DNA of 64,000 nucleotides from Cellulomonas wangleii (GTDB lineage Bacteria; Actinomycetota; Actinomycetes; Actinomycetales; Cellulomonadaceae): contig NZ_CP074405.1 of NCBI RefSeq assembly GCF_018388445.1, positions 3,534,001-3,598,000 on the forward strand, in the 5' to 3' direction. The notes under the pieces were generated by a model. The model was given only the letters and a program-made list of their open reading frames with translations, searched no databases and was not told the origin of the DNA. Shown one piece after another: positions 54,806-62,403 of the stretch. The first letter of the stretch is position 1; every line of letters starts with the position of its first letter. Position numbers and translations under genes: made by a program.

Positions 54806-56375
54806 ACAGCACCGCCATGAGGCCGAACATGAGGAACCCGATCAGGTAGGGGACGAGGACGAGGGGGTTGCGTCGACGGCGCGACGCGGCGGCCGGGGCG
54901 GCCTGGGCCGTGGCGACCCGCGCCTCGGCAGGCGCGACCTGGGCCGTGCGGGCCTGCGCCCGCGTGGTGAGCCGACCGGTGGTGGCCACGTGCGGCAGCG
55001 TCGAGGTGTGCGGCCCCGACGGCCCGGACTGCGTCGGAACGACCGCCCGGTCGACGACGTCGACGGGGGCGTCGACGCCCTGCGCCTGCTCGAGCTCGGC
55101 GATCAGGTCGTCACCGGCGTCCCGCTGGCCCGCCGTGTACGCCCCGGCCCGGGTGCCCCAGCCGGCGACGTGCGCCATGCGGAAGAACCCGATGAGGCGG
55201 ATCGGCATGAGGAAGAGGGTCGAGGTGATGATGAAGACCGGGAGCCGGAAGAAGTCCGAGGGCTTCTCCTGCAGGTGGCGGATCTGGCGGATCGCCATCG
55301 AGAGCACCGAGGACACGACCATGAGGCCGACCACCCAGGCCACGCCCTGCACGCCCGTCGTGGTCTGCAGGATCGCCTGGTACAGGTTGATGCCCGTTCC
55401 CGAGACGGCCCGGTAGACCCAGCCGGCGATCGTCCCGAAGAGCAGGAACGGCAGGATGATGTCGACCAGGAAGAAGATGGCCAGGACGGGCGCGTGCCCG
55501 AGCATCCAGGGCAGCATCCGCAGGGTGTTGTACTGGCTGCCGCGCGACCAGCGCAGCTGCTGCTTGTAGAGCTTGCGCAGCTCCAGCGGGGCGTCGGTGT
55601 AGACCAGGCTGGTGTGCTGGTAGACCGTGCGGTACCCGGCCTTGAGCGTGAGGTTGGTCAGGGTCCGGTCGTCGGAGACCTCGAGGAAGACGCCGAGGAA
55701 CTTCTCGGTCATGAACTTGTCCATGACCTGCATGAGGATGTGGCGCCGGAACGCGATGGTGCGCCCGGGCAGGCAGCCCACCTGCCCGAGGACCGACTGC
55801 GCCGGCATGGAGTACAGGGCGCGCGTGTTCTCGAGCCAGTCGGCCCAGCGGGTGATCCACGAGCGCGTCGGCTCCAGGATCCGCTGGCGGGTCGTGACAC
55901 CGCCGACCTTCGGGTCGGCGAAGGGCTTGACGAGCTCCGCGAGGGTGCCGTCGGTCCACACCGTGTCGGAGTCGACGAGGACGGTGACGTCCCCGTGCGA
56001 CATCTGCGTGCCGATCTTCACGGCGTTGCGCTTGCCCGGGATGGGCGTGTGGACGCGCTGCACCAGGGGGGCGAACTCGTCGCACACGGCCTCGAGGCCG
56101 GGGTTCGGTGCCCCGTTGATGACGACGATGACCTCGTCGGGCTGCTGCTCGACGATGCGGCGCAGCACGTCGCGGAACAGGTCCAGCGGCTCGTCGACGA
56201 CGGGGACGACGACGCTGGTGGTGATGTCGTAGGGAGCGGCGACGGGCCGGTAGCGCCGCGAGAGCACGACCTTGAGGATCCAGAGAGCCCAGACGATGGA
56301 CGAGAAGACCGCGAACAGGTAGATCTCGTTCTGGGTCTCGAACATGTGCCGCAGCTGCAGGATGAAGATGAACAT
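54798..56375 (-). CDS. Hyaluronan-synthase-like processive GT2 (525 aa)
   Basis: Membrane polysaccharide synthase. VLVDSDTVWTDG (DxD, about 135), VSDDRTLTNLTLKAGY (about 235) and QQLRWSRGSQYN (QxxRW, about 273) follow the HAS/NodC/chitin-synthase order (GDDR/QQxRW), distinct from the BcsA-like enzyme at 11549. One helix precedes and about four to five follow; the linker from about 425 to 500 is Ala/Thr-rich, ending in RRRRNPLVLVPYLIGFLMFG, an extra helix. ATG at 56375 has AGGAG 4 nt upstream; a TTG further up is less likely. Operon with GH26 and ugd. With UDP-glucuronate available the product may be glucuronate-containing. Confidence 0.9.
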   Translation of the reverse strand: MFIFILQLRHMFETQNEIYLFAVFSSIVWALWILKVVLSRRYRPVAAPYDITTSVVVPVVDEPLDLFRDVLRRIVEQQPDEVIVVINGAPNPGLEAVCDEFAPLVQRVHTPIPGKRNAVKIGTQMSHGDVTVLVDSDTVWTDGTLAELVKPFADPKVGGVTTRQRILEPTRSWITRWADWLENTRALYSMPAQSVLGQVGCLPGRTIAFRRHILMQVMDKFMTEKFLGVFLEVSDDRTLTNLTLKAGYRTVYQHTSLVYTDAPLELRKLYKQQLRWSRGSQYNTLRMLPWMLGHAPVLAIFFLVDIILPFLLFGTIAGWVYRAVSGTGINLYQAILQTTTGVQGVAWVVGLMVVSSVLSMAIRQIRHLQEKPSDFFRLPVFIITSTLFLMPIRLIGFFRMAHVAGWGTRAGAYTAGQRDAGDDLIAELEQAQGVDAPVDVVDRAVVPTQSGPSGPHTSTLPHVATTGRLTTRAQARTAQVAPAEARVATAQAAPAAASRRRRNPLVLVPYLIGFLMFGLMAVLYV

Positions 56376-56390
56376 GGGTCTCCTGTGCAA

Positions 56391-56975
56391 CCTGACGTGG
56401 GGACGAGCTGACCGACGCCATCGGCGATGCAGCAGGACATCCGGGCGTGGCCCGGCGGGGGCGGCGGGGGCCGCGGGAGCCGAGGGGAGCTGTGGCGCGG
56501 GGACGGTCGCGAGCCGTCCTCGTCGTGCGCCGGTGCTGAGCGCCGCCGGTCTGCGGCGCGTCGTCGGTGGCTCAACTGTGCAGGTCGGCCGGGTGAAAGG
56601 AAAGACGCTTCGGATGAACAGGATTGAAACGACTCATCGGACATTCGTCCAGGTCGGCCGCGACAAATCGGGTCAACGCCCAGGTCAGCCTACGGAGGCG
56701 GAGCCGCAGGTCAGGGCGTCGCACCGACGGCGGATGTGACGAGCGTCTCACTCGTCCGGCGCAATACGCACCCCTCCTGCGCGCCCCATTTCCACGGTAT
56801 TGATCGCAATGGCGACGACGTTCCCGTCGCATCACCTCTTGCGCCGTTTCGAGACGCCTCGTCCACCACGGGGACGCGCCCACGGGGCCGGGCGCACCGC
56901 CGGCGGGCACCTCGTCCCCGGGCGCAGGTCGCACCGCGGTCGGACCGTGTCGGCCGCGGGTGCGACAGTGGGGTC
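56391..56975. promoter_or_regulatory. Intergenic control region between the GT2/GH26/ugd operon and an MFS gene
   Basis: 585 bp without a gene; the middle is AT-richer than its surroundings. It holds a four-tract G-quadruplex motif (56457-56487), four CAGGTC-type direct repeats (56581, 56650, 56681, 56707) and TTGAAACGACTCAT (56624-56637), which is 12/14 identical to a motif upstream of the first synthase operon. Promoters for both divergent units should be here; I could not pick -35/-10 pairs reliably. Confidence 0.6.
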
Positions 56976-58349
56976 ATGCTCCAGACCTACCGGGACGTCC
57001 TCGCGCGCCCCGGCGCGTTCGCGTTCTCGGCCACCGGCATCGTCGCGCGCCTGCCCATGTCCATGGTCGGCATCGGCATCGTCCTCATGGTGTCCGCGCT
57101 GTACGGCTCCTACGGGCTGGCCGGGCGCGTCTCCGCAGCCGTCGTCATCGCGCAGGCGGTCGGCGGGCCGCAGCTGGCCCGGCTCGTCGACCGGCACGGT
57201 CAGGCCCGGGTCATGCGGCCGGCCATCCTGGTGTCGGCGACCAGCATCGTGGCGCTCGTCGTCGCCGCGTCGATGCGCGCGCCGTCGGTCTGGCTGTACG
57301 TCACGGCCGTGCTCGCCGGTGCCACCATCGGGTCGTTCGGCTCGCTGGTCCGCGCCCGCTGGAACCACCTGCTCGGCGACGACCCCCGCCGCGTGCACAC
57401 CGCGTACTCGCTGGAGTCGGCGCTCGACGAGCTCGTCTTCGTCATCGGCCCCGTCGCCGCGACGGCCCTGGCCACCAGCGTCTCCCCCGTCGCGGGTCTC
57501 GTGGTGCCGGTCGTCGCGATGGTCGTCGGAGGCCTGGCGTTCCTGTCCCTGCGCGACACCGAGCCGCCCACCGCCCCCGCCCACGAGCCGCGGGTGCGCG
57601 GCAGCGTGCTGCAGCGCCCCGGCGTGGTCGTCATCGTGCTCGTGTTCGTCGCGATCGGGGCGATCTTCGGGGCCACCGACGTGGCCACGGTCGCGTTCGC
57701 CGAGGAGTCGGGTCGCAAGAGCCTCGCGGGCGTGATCCTCGCCGTGTTCGCGCTCGGTTCGCTCATCTCCGGGCTGCTGTACGGCGCGCGCCACTGGGTC
57801 TCCCCGCTGTACCGCAGGTTCGCCATCGGGGTCGTCGCGCTCGCCGTGGGCGTGTGCGCATTCTTCCTCGCCGAGTCGCTGTGGGTGCTCGCCGCGGTCA
57901 TGTTCGTCACCGGGTTCGCCATCGCCCCGTCGATCATCAACGGCAACGCGCTGGTCGCGGCGCTCGTCCCTCCGGGCCGGCTCACCGAGGGCCTGACCTG
58001 GGTCGGCACCGGCCTGAGCATCGGCGTGTCGGTGGGGTCGTCCGTCGCGGGCAGCCGCATCGACGCCGGCGGGTCGCACGCCGGGTTCATGGTCGTCGTG
58101 GTGTCCGGCGCCGCGGCGCTGGTCGCCACGCTCGTCGCACTGCCGTCGCTGCGCCGGCACGCGGCCCGCACGCGGCAGCATGACGCCGACCCGGCGGACG
58201 CCGCGCACGCCCGGCAGCCGGCCGCAGCCGAGAACGAGCCGGCCAGCGCGACCGCCGGCGCGACCATCGCGGCCTGCGACCTCGCCGCCGAGCACCGGGA
58301 GGACGCCGAGCACGACCGCGGCGCCGGCGACGGGCGCGCACCGGCCTGA
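56976..58349 (+). CDS. MFS transporter (457 aa)
   Basis: Twelve-helix major facilitator: LPMSMVGIGIVLMVSALYGSYGLAG then AQLARLVDRHGQARVM-like (QLARLVDRHGQARVM) intracellular loop, RWNHLLGDDPRRVHTAYSLESALDELVFVIGP, and a C-terminal Ala/His/Arg-rich disordered tail (about 415-457). Belongs to the group often annotated as multidrug or unknown efflux pumps. Start ATG at 56976. Divergent from the polysaccharide operon; no sign that they work together. Confidence 0.85.
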   Translation: MLQTYRDVLARPGAFAFSATGIVARLPMSMVGIGIVLMVSALYGSYGLAGRVSAAVVIAQAVGGPQLARLVDRHGQARVMRPAILVSATSIVALVVAASMRAPSVWLYVTAVLAGATIGSFGSLVRARWNHLLGDDPRRVHTAYSLESALDELVFVIGPVAATALATSVSPVAGLVVPVVAMVVGGLAFLSLRDTEPPTAPAHEPRVRGSVLQRPGVVVIVLVFVAIGAIFGATDVATVAFAEESGRKSLAGVILAVFALGSLISGLLYGARHWVSPLYRRFAIGVVALAVGVCAFFLAESLWVLAAVMFVTGFAIAPSIINGNALVAALVPPGRLTEGLTWVGTGLSIGVSVGSSVAGSRIDAGGSHAGFMVVVVSGAAALVATLVALPSLRRHAARTRQHDADPADAAHARQPAAAENEPASATAGATIAACDLAAEHREDAEHDRGAGDGRAPA

Positions 58350-58385
58350 GGGCGGCCCGACCCCGGCCGGGGTGGCAGCAGGGCG

Positions 58386-59669
58386 TCAGGGCGTCGGGTG
58401 GCGGGCGTCGTAGTCCCAGAACGTGCGCTGCGCGCGCACCAGCACCCACAGCAGCACCACGCACGCCACGCCGCCGATCACGGGCGCCCACGCCTCACCC
58501 ACCCGGGTCGACAGCGCACCCAGGGCGAGCTCGCCCAGGCGCGGGCCGCCCGCCACGACGACCACGAACACGCCCTGCAGACGACCGCGCATGTGGTCCG
58601 GCGTCGCGGTCTGCAGGATCGTCTGCCGGAACACCGACGACACGGCGTCGGACGCCCCCGCCAGCGCCAGCGTCACCACGGCCAGCGCCAGCGCGACGGG
58701 CAGCACGCCCTCGGGTGACGTCGGCCCGGCCGCGACGAGCACCAGGCCGAACGCGACGATCGACAGACCCCAGGCCGTGATGGCCGCCGCGATGATGCGG
58801 CCCTGCCACCGCACGCGCGCCAGCCCTCCGGAGAAGAGCCCGGCGAGGATCCCGCCGGCGGCGATCGCCGCCGTGAGCACGCCCGTGGTCGTCTCGCCCC
58901 CGCCCAGGTAGAGCACGCCGACCGCGGGGAACAGCACCCGGGGCATCGCCGTGACCATCGCGACGACGTCCACCAGGAACGTCATGCGGACGTTCGGCTG
59001 CGTGCCGAGGTACCGCAGGCCGTCGACGACCGAGCCGAGACCGAGCCGTGCACGACGCTCCGCCGACGGCTCCGGAGGCACCGGCGGCAGCCGCAGCAGC
59101 GCGGTCAGCGCGAACGTGAAGAGCACGGCGTCCACCGCGTACGCCCACACGTACCCGATGCCCGCCACCAGCACCGCCCCGGTCAGCGGCCCCAGCGTGA
59201 GGGCGACGTTCCACCCCATCGTCTGCAGGGCGTTGGCGGCGGGCATCAGCCGGGGCTCCAGGAGCCGCGGGATGATCGCCGAGCGCGCCGGCGAGTTCAC
59301 CGCGCCCGCGGCCGACTGCACGGCGACCAGCCCGTACAGCAGCCCGACGTGCTCGTTGCCGAGCGCCGCCTGCGCGACGAGCACCAGCACCGCCGCCCAC
59401 GACACGAGCGACGCGACCACCGCGACCGTGCGTCTGTCGTAGTGGTCGACCAGGGCGCCGCCGTACAGCCCGAAGACGACGAGCGGCACCAGCGCGCAGA
59501 TGCCGAGCACGCCGACCGCGAGCGTCGAGCCGGTGAGCGCGTACACCTGGAGCCCGACGGCCACGACGGTGAGCTGGGAGCCGAGGTTCGCCACCGACAG
59601 CCCGAGCCAGAGGCGCCGGAACGCGGGGCTCGTCCGGACCGGGGTCAGGTCGACGAGCAGCGAACGCAC
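58386..59669 (-). CDS. MFS transporter, enterobactin exporter (EntS)-like (427 aa)
   Basis: MFS_3-type efflux protein: FRRLWLGLSVANLGSQLTVVAVGLQVYALTG, YGGALVDHYDRRTVAV (motif A) and TATPDHMRGRLQGVF near the second half. Commonly a drug or siderophore exporter. Start GTG at 59669. Convergent with the other MFS gene; a short ACCCCGG/CCGGGGT hairpin lies near 58360-58373. Confidence 0.88.
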   Translation of the reverse strand: MRSLLVDLTPVRTSPAFRRLWLGLSVANLGSQLTVVAVGLQVYALTGSTLAVGVLGICALVPLVVFGLYGGALVDHYDRRTVAVVASLVSWAAVLVLVAQAALGNEHVGLLYGLVAVQSAAGAVNSPARSAIIPRLLEPRLMPAANALQTMGWNVALTLGPLTGAVLVAGIGYVWAYAVDAVLFTFALTALLRLPPVPPEPSAERRARLGLGSVVDGLRYLGTQPNVRMTFLVDVVAMVTAMPRVLFPAVGVLYLGGGETTTGVLTAAIAAGGILAGLFSGGLARVRWQGRIIAAAITAWGLSIVAFGLVLVAAGPTSPEGVLPVALALAVVTLALAGASDAVSSVFRQTILQTATPDHMRGRLQGVFVVVVAGGPRLGELALGALSTRVGEAWAPVIGGVACVVLLWVLVRAQRTFWDYDARHPTP

Positions 59670-59734
59670 CGCAGCACCCTACGTGCCGCACGCGGGGCCG
59701 CCGACGCGGCGGACCGCTCCCCCGCCGCCGGGGG

Positions 59735-60244
59735 TCAGGCGTGGGGCGTGAGGGCCCTGAGGGCGGCGTCGACGACGTCCGCCGGCGGGCCGGTGACCGG
59801 CAGGATCACGCCGTCCTCGTCCGGCTGCAGCGGCTCGAGCGTGGCGAGCTGCGACTCCAGCAGGCTCGGAGGCATCCAGTGCCCGGTGCGGTGCACGATG
59901 CGGTCGCGCAGCACACCGGCCGGGACGTCGAGCAGCACGAAGCGCACGTCACCCTGCGCCTCGCGCAGGAGGTCGCGGTACACGCGCCGCAGGGCCGAGC
60001 ACGCGACGACGGTCGACGTCCCGGCCTCCGTGCGCTCGGTCATCGTGTCGCGCACGATGCGCAGCCAGGGCCACCGGTCGTCGTCGTCCAGCGGCTCACC
60101 CGCGCTCATCTTGGCGACGTTGGCCGCCGGGTGCAGCGCGTCGCCCTCGAGGAACGGCCGTCCCAGACGGTCGGCCAGCGCCTGGCCCACCGTCGACTTG
60201 CCCGTGCCGGAGACCCCCATGACCACCAGATGCTCGACTCCCAC
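59735..60244 (-). CDS. gntK: Gluconokinase (169 aa)
   Basis: Phosphorylates gluconate to 6-phosphogluconate. P-loop VMGVSGTGKSTVGQAL, FLEGDALHPAANVAKMSAGEPLDDDDRWPWL with the substrate-binding Asp/His region, and CSALRRVYRDLLR are diagnostic. Normal length; GTG at 60244 chosen because the P-loop begins nine residues in. No gluconate permease is nearby. Confidence 0.95.
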   Translation of the reverse strand: MGVEHLVVMGVSGTGKSTVGQALADRLGRPFLEGDALHPAANVAKMSAGEPLDDDDRWPWLRIVRDTMTERTEAGTSTVVACSALRRVYRDLLREAQGDVRFVLLDVPAGVLRDRIVHRTGHWMPPSLLESQLATLEPLQPDEDGVILPVTGPPADVVDAALRALTPHA

Positions 60245-60296
60245 GCCCCCACCCTGCCACTCCTCGGCGGGGACGCGGGTCACCGTCCGACGCCTC

Positions 60297-60325
60297 GCGG
60301 GGCGCACCGCTCGGGTGCGCCCCGC
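60297..60325 (-). terminator. Terminator of the YtxH-like gene
   Basis: Perfect 12-bp stem GCGGGGCGCACC (60297-60308) / GGTGCGCCCCGC (60314-60325) with a 5-nt loop, 51 bp beyond the YtxH-like stop on the minus strand. Confidence 0.65.
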
Positions 60326-60375
60326 GTGCCCGGCGTCGGGCACCGGCCCGGACGCCGGGGACGTGGCGCCCGGGA

Positions 60376-60723
60376 TCAGTGGCGCGGGCCGTCCGGGTTG
60401 GCGTCGTCGGCGTCGACCAGCGGACCGTCCGACGGCTCCCACGTGCTGGTGTCGTCGGTCGACGTCGTGTCGTCGGTCGACGTCGTGTCGTCCTTCTCGC
60501 TGCCGGAGAACGCGCCCTTGGCCTTGTCCTTCAGCGCGCCGCCCTGCGTCTTGGCGAACTCCGTGGCGGCATGCTCCGCGTCCTGCACGTAGCCCTGCAC
60601 GCGGGGGTCGTTCCAGGTGTCCGACGCCCAGCCCTTGATCTTCTCGAACTGCTGGCGACCCGCCCGGGTCCCCAGCAGGTAGCCGACCCCGGCGCCGACG
60701 ACGAACGTGAGCTTGCCCTTCAT
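60376..60723 (-). CDS. YtxH-like small membrane-associated protein (115 aa)
   Basis: Starts MKGKLTFVVGAGVGYLLGTRAGR, a single glycine-rich helix followed by an amphipathic helix (QFEKIKGWASDTWNDPRVQGYVQ), as in YtxH/DUF3618-like stress proteins. The tail is acidic with a TSTDDT repeat exact in DNA. AAGGAGGA lies just upstream of ATG 60723. Role unknown; homologues respond to general stress. Confidence 0.8.
   Translation of the reverse strand: MKGKLTFVVGAGVGYLLGTRAGRQQFEKIKGWASDTWNDPRVQGYVQDAEHAATEFAKTQGGALKDKAKGAFSGSEKDDTTSTDDTTSTDDTSTWEPSDGPLVDADDANPDGPRH
60451..60486 (-). repeat. 18-bp direct repeat x2 encoding TTSTDD
   Basis: GTCGTCGGTCGACGTCGT at 60451 and 60469; in frame within the YtxH-like tail. 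Confidence 0.9.
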
Positions 60724-60985
60724 GGGTGTCCTCCTTCGCGCCGGCCGCGACGGACCGGCGGTCGTGTGGTCGTGTGGTCGTGCGAGGGCGTGCGTGGCGG
60801 ACGGTGCGACCCGCGGCGAGCGGCGCGCACCGGGCCACGTCGCCGGAGTCACCGAGCGTAGGTGCGGGGCGCCGCGGCCGCGCGTCGAACGGGCACGCCC
60901 GCCGCCTCGACGAGCGGGCGCGCACCCGCGGCGCGACACTGGCGGCAGTCCCGGCCGGCCGGCCGGCGGACCCCCGGAGGTCGCC

Positions 60986-62374
60986 ATGGTCGCCACCTCG
61001 TCCGGCACGACGTCCACGCCGACGCTCAAGCGCAGCGTCGGGCGGCGGATGCTGCTGGTCTTCATCGTCGGGGACATCCTCGGCGCCGGCATCTACGCCC
61101 TCACGGGCAAGGTCGCGGCCGAGGTGGGCGGGGCGATCTGGATCCCGTTCCTGCTCGCGTTCGGCCTGGCCGCGCTGACCGCCACGGCGTACGCCGAGCT
61201 GGTCACCCGGTACCCGCGCGCGGCGGGCGCGGCCGTGTACGCACAGCGCGCGTTCGGGCGGCCGTTCGTGACGTTCCTCGTGGCGTTCGCCGTGCTCATG
61301 AGCGGGATCACGAGCGCGAGCGCGGCGGCGCGGGCGTTCGGCGGGGACTACCTGGCCGAGCTCGTCACGGTCCCCACGCTCGTCGCCGCGTGGGCGTTCG
61401 TGCTGCTCGTCGCGGTGGTCAACGCCGTCGGCGTCTCGGAGTCGGTGCGGGTCAACCTCGTGCTCACGGCCGTCGAGGTCACCGGGCTGCTGGTGATCCT
61501 GGTGATCGGGGCGCGCGCGTTCCTCGCGGGCGAGGGCGACCCGGGCCGGGCCATGACGCTGAGCGCCGACGGGCCGGTGTGGATGGCGGTGCTCGGCGGC
61601 ACGGCGCTCGCGTTCTACGCGCTGCTCGGGTTCGAGGACTCGGTCAACCTGGCGGAGGAGTGCCGCCACCCGCGCAGCGACTTCCCGCGCGCCCTGTTCG
61701 GCGGCATCGCCATCGCGGGCGTCGTCTACCTCTCGGTCGCGTTCACCACCTCGATGCTCGTGGACACCGCGACGCTCGCGGAGTCCACCGGCCCGCTGCT
61801 GGAGGTGGTCCGGGTCGCCGGGCTCGTGTTCCCGCCGTGGCTGTTCGCGATCATCGCGCTCGTCGCGGTGTCGAACACGGCGCTCATCAACATGATCATG
61901 GCGTCGCGGGTGGTCTACGGGATGTCGCGCGAGGGCATCGTGCCCCGCTGGCTGGGCCTGGTGGACCGGCGCCGGCAGACCCCGTGGGTGGCGATCGCGT
62001 TCACCACCGTGATCGCGCTGACGCTCGTCAGCACGGGCGACCTGTCCGGCCTGGCGGACACGACGGTGCTGCTCCTGCTGCTCGTCTTCGCCGTGGTCAA
62101 CGTCTCGGTGCTGGTGCTCCGCCGGCGGCCCGACGACCGCGACGGCGCGGTCGACGGCGACGCGCCCCGCGGCTTCCGTGCCCCCACGTGGGCGCCGGCG
62201 CTCGGGGCGGTCGTGTCGCTCGTCCTCGCCTCCCCGCTCACCGGCCGGTCGGCCGACGTCTACGCACGGGCCGGCCTGCTGCTGGGCATCGGGGTCGTGC
62301 TCTACGTGCTCAACCGCGTGCTGGGCGGTACCCACCGCCCCGCACCCGAGAGGGCGGAGCCGGCTGCGAGCTGA
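60986..62374 (+). CDS. APC-superfamily amino acid permease (462 aa)
   Basis: About twelve helices. N-terminal LLVFIVGDILGAGIYALTGKVA carries the G-I-Y unwound substrate site, YPRAAGAAVYAQRAFGRP, and FYALLGFEDSVNLAEECRHPRSDFPRAL is the APC Glu/Asp loop. Cationic amino acid transporter-like. ATG at 60986 has CGGAGG upstream. Followed 29 bp later by the antiporter gene, so probably one transcript. Confidence 0.9.
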   Translation: MVATSSGTTSTPTLKRSVGRRMLLVFIVGDILGAGIYALTGKVAAEVGGAIWIPFLLAFGLAALTATAYAELVTRYPRAAGAAVYAQRAFGRPFVTFLVAFAVLMSGITSASAAARAFGGDYLAELVTVPTLVAAWAFVLLVAVVNAVGVSESVRVNLVLTAVEVTGLLVILVIGARAFLAGEGDPGRAMTLSADGPVWMAVLGGTALAFYALLGFEDSVNLAEECRHPRSDFPRALFGGIAIAGVVYLSVAFTTSMLVDTATLAESTGPLLEVVRVAGLVFPPWLFAIIALVAVSNTALINMIMASRVVYGMSREGIVPRWLGLVDRRRQTPWVAIAFTTVIALTLVSTGDLSGLADTTVLLLLLVFAVVNVSVLVLRRRPDDRDGAVDGDAPRGFRAPTWAPALGAVVSLVLASPLTGRSADVYARAGLLLGIGVVLYVLNRVLGGTHRPAPERAEPAAS

Positions 62375-62403
62375 GTCCCGACCCCGTCGACCCGAGGTGA
62401 TGC

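Noticed and set aside
59735..62335. A long minus-strand frame spanning gntK to the APC permease
   Set aside because: Only its last 169 codons (gntK) have homology; the rest is a shadow of the YtxH-like and APC genes.
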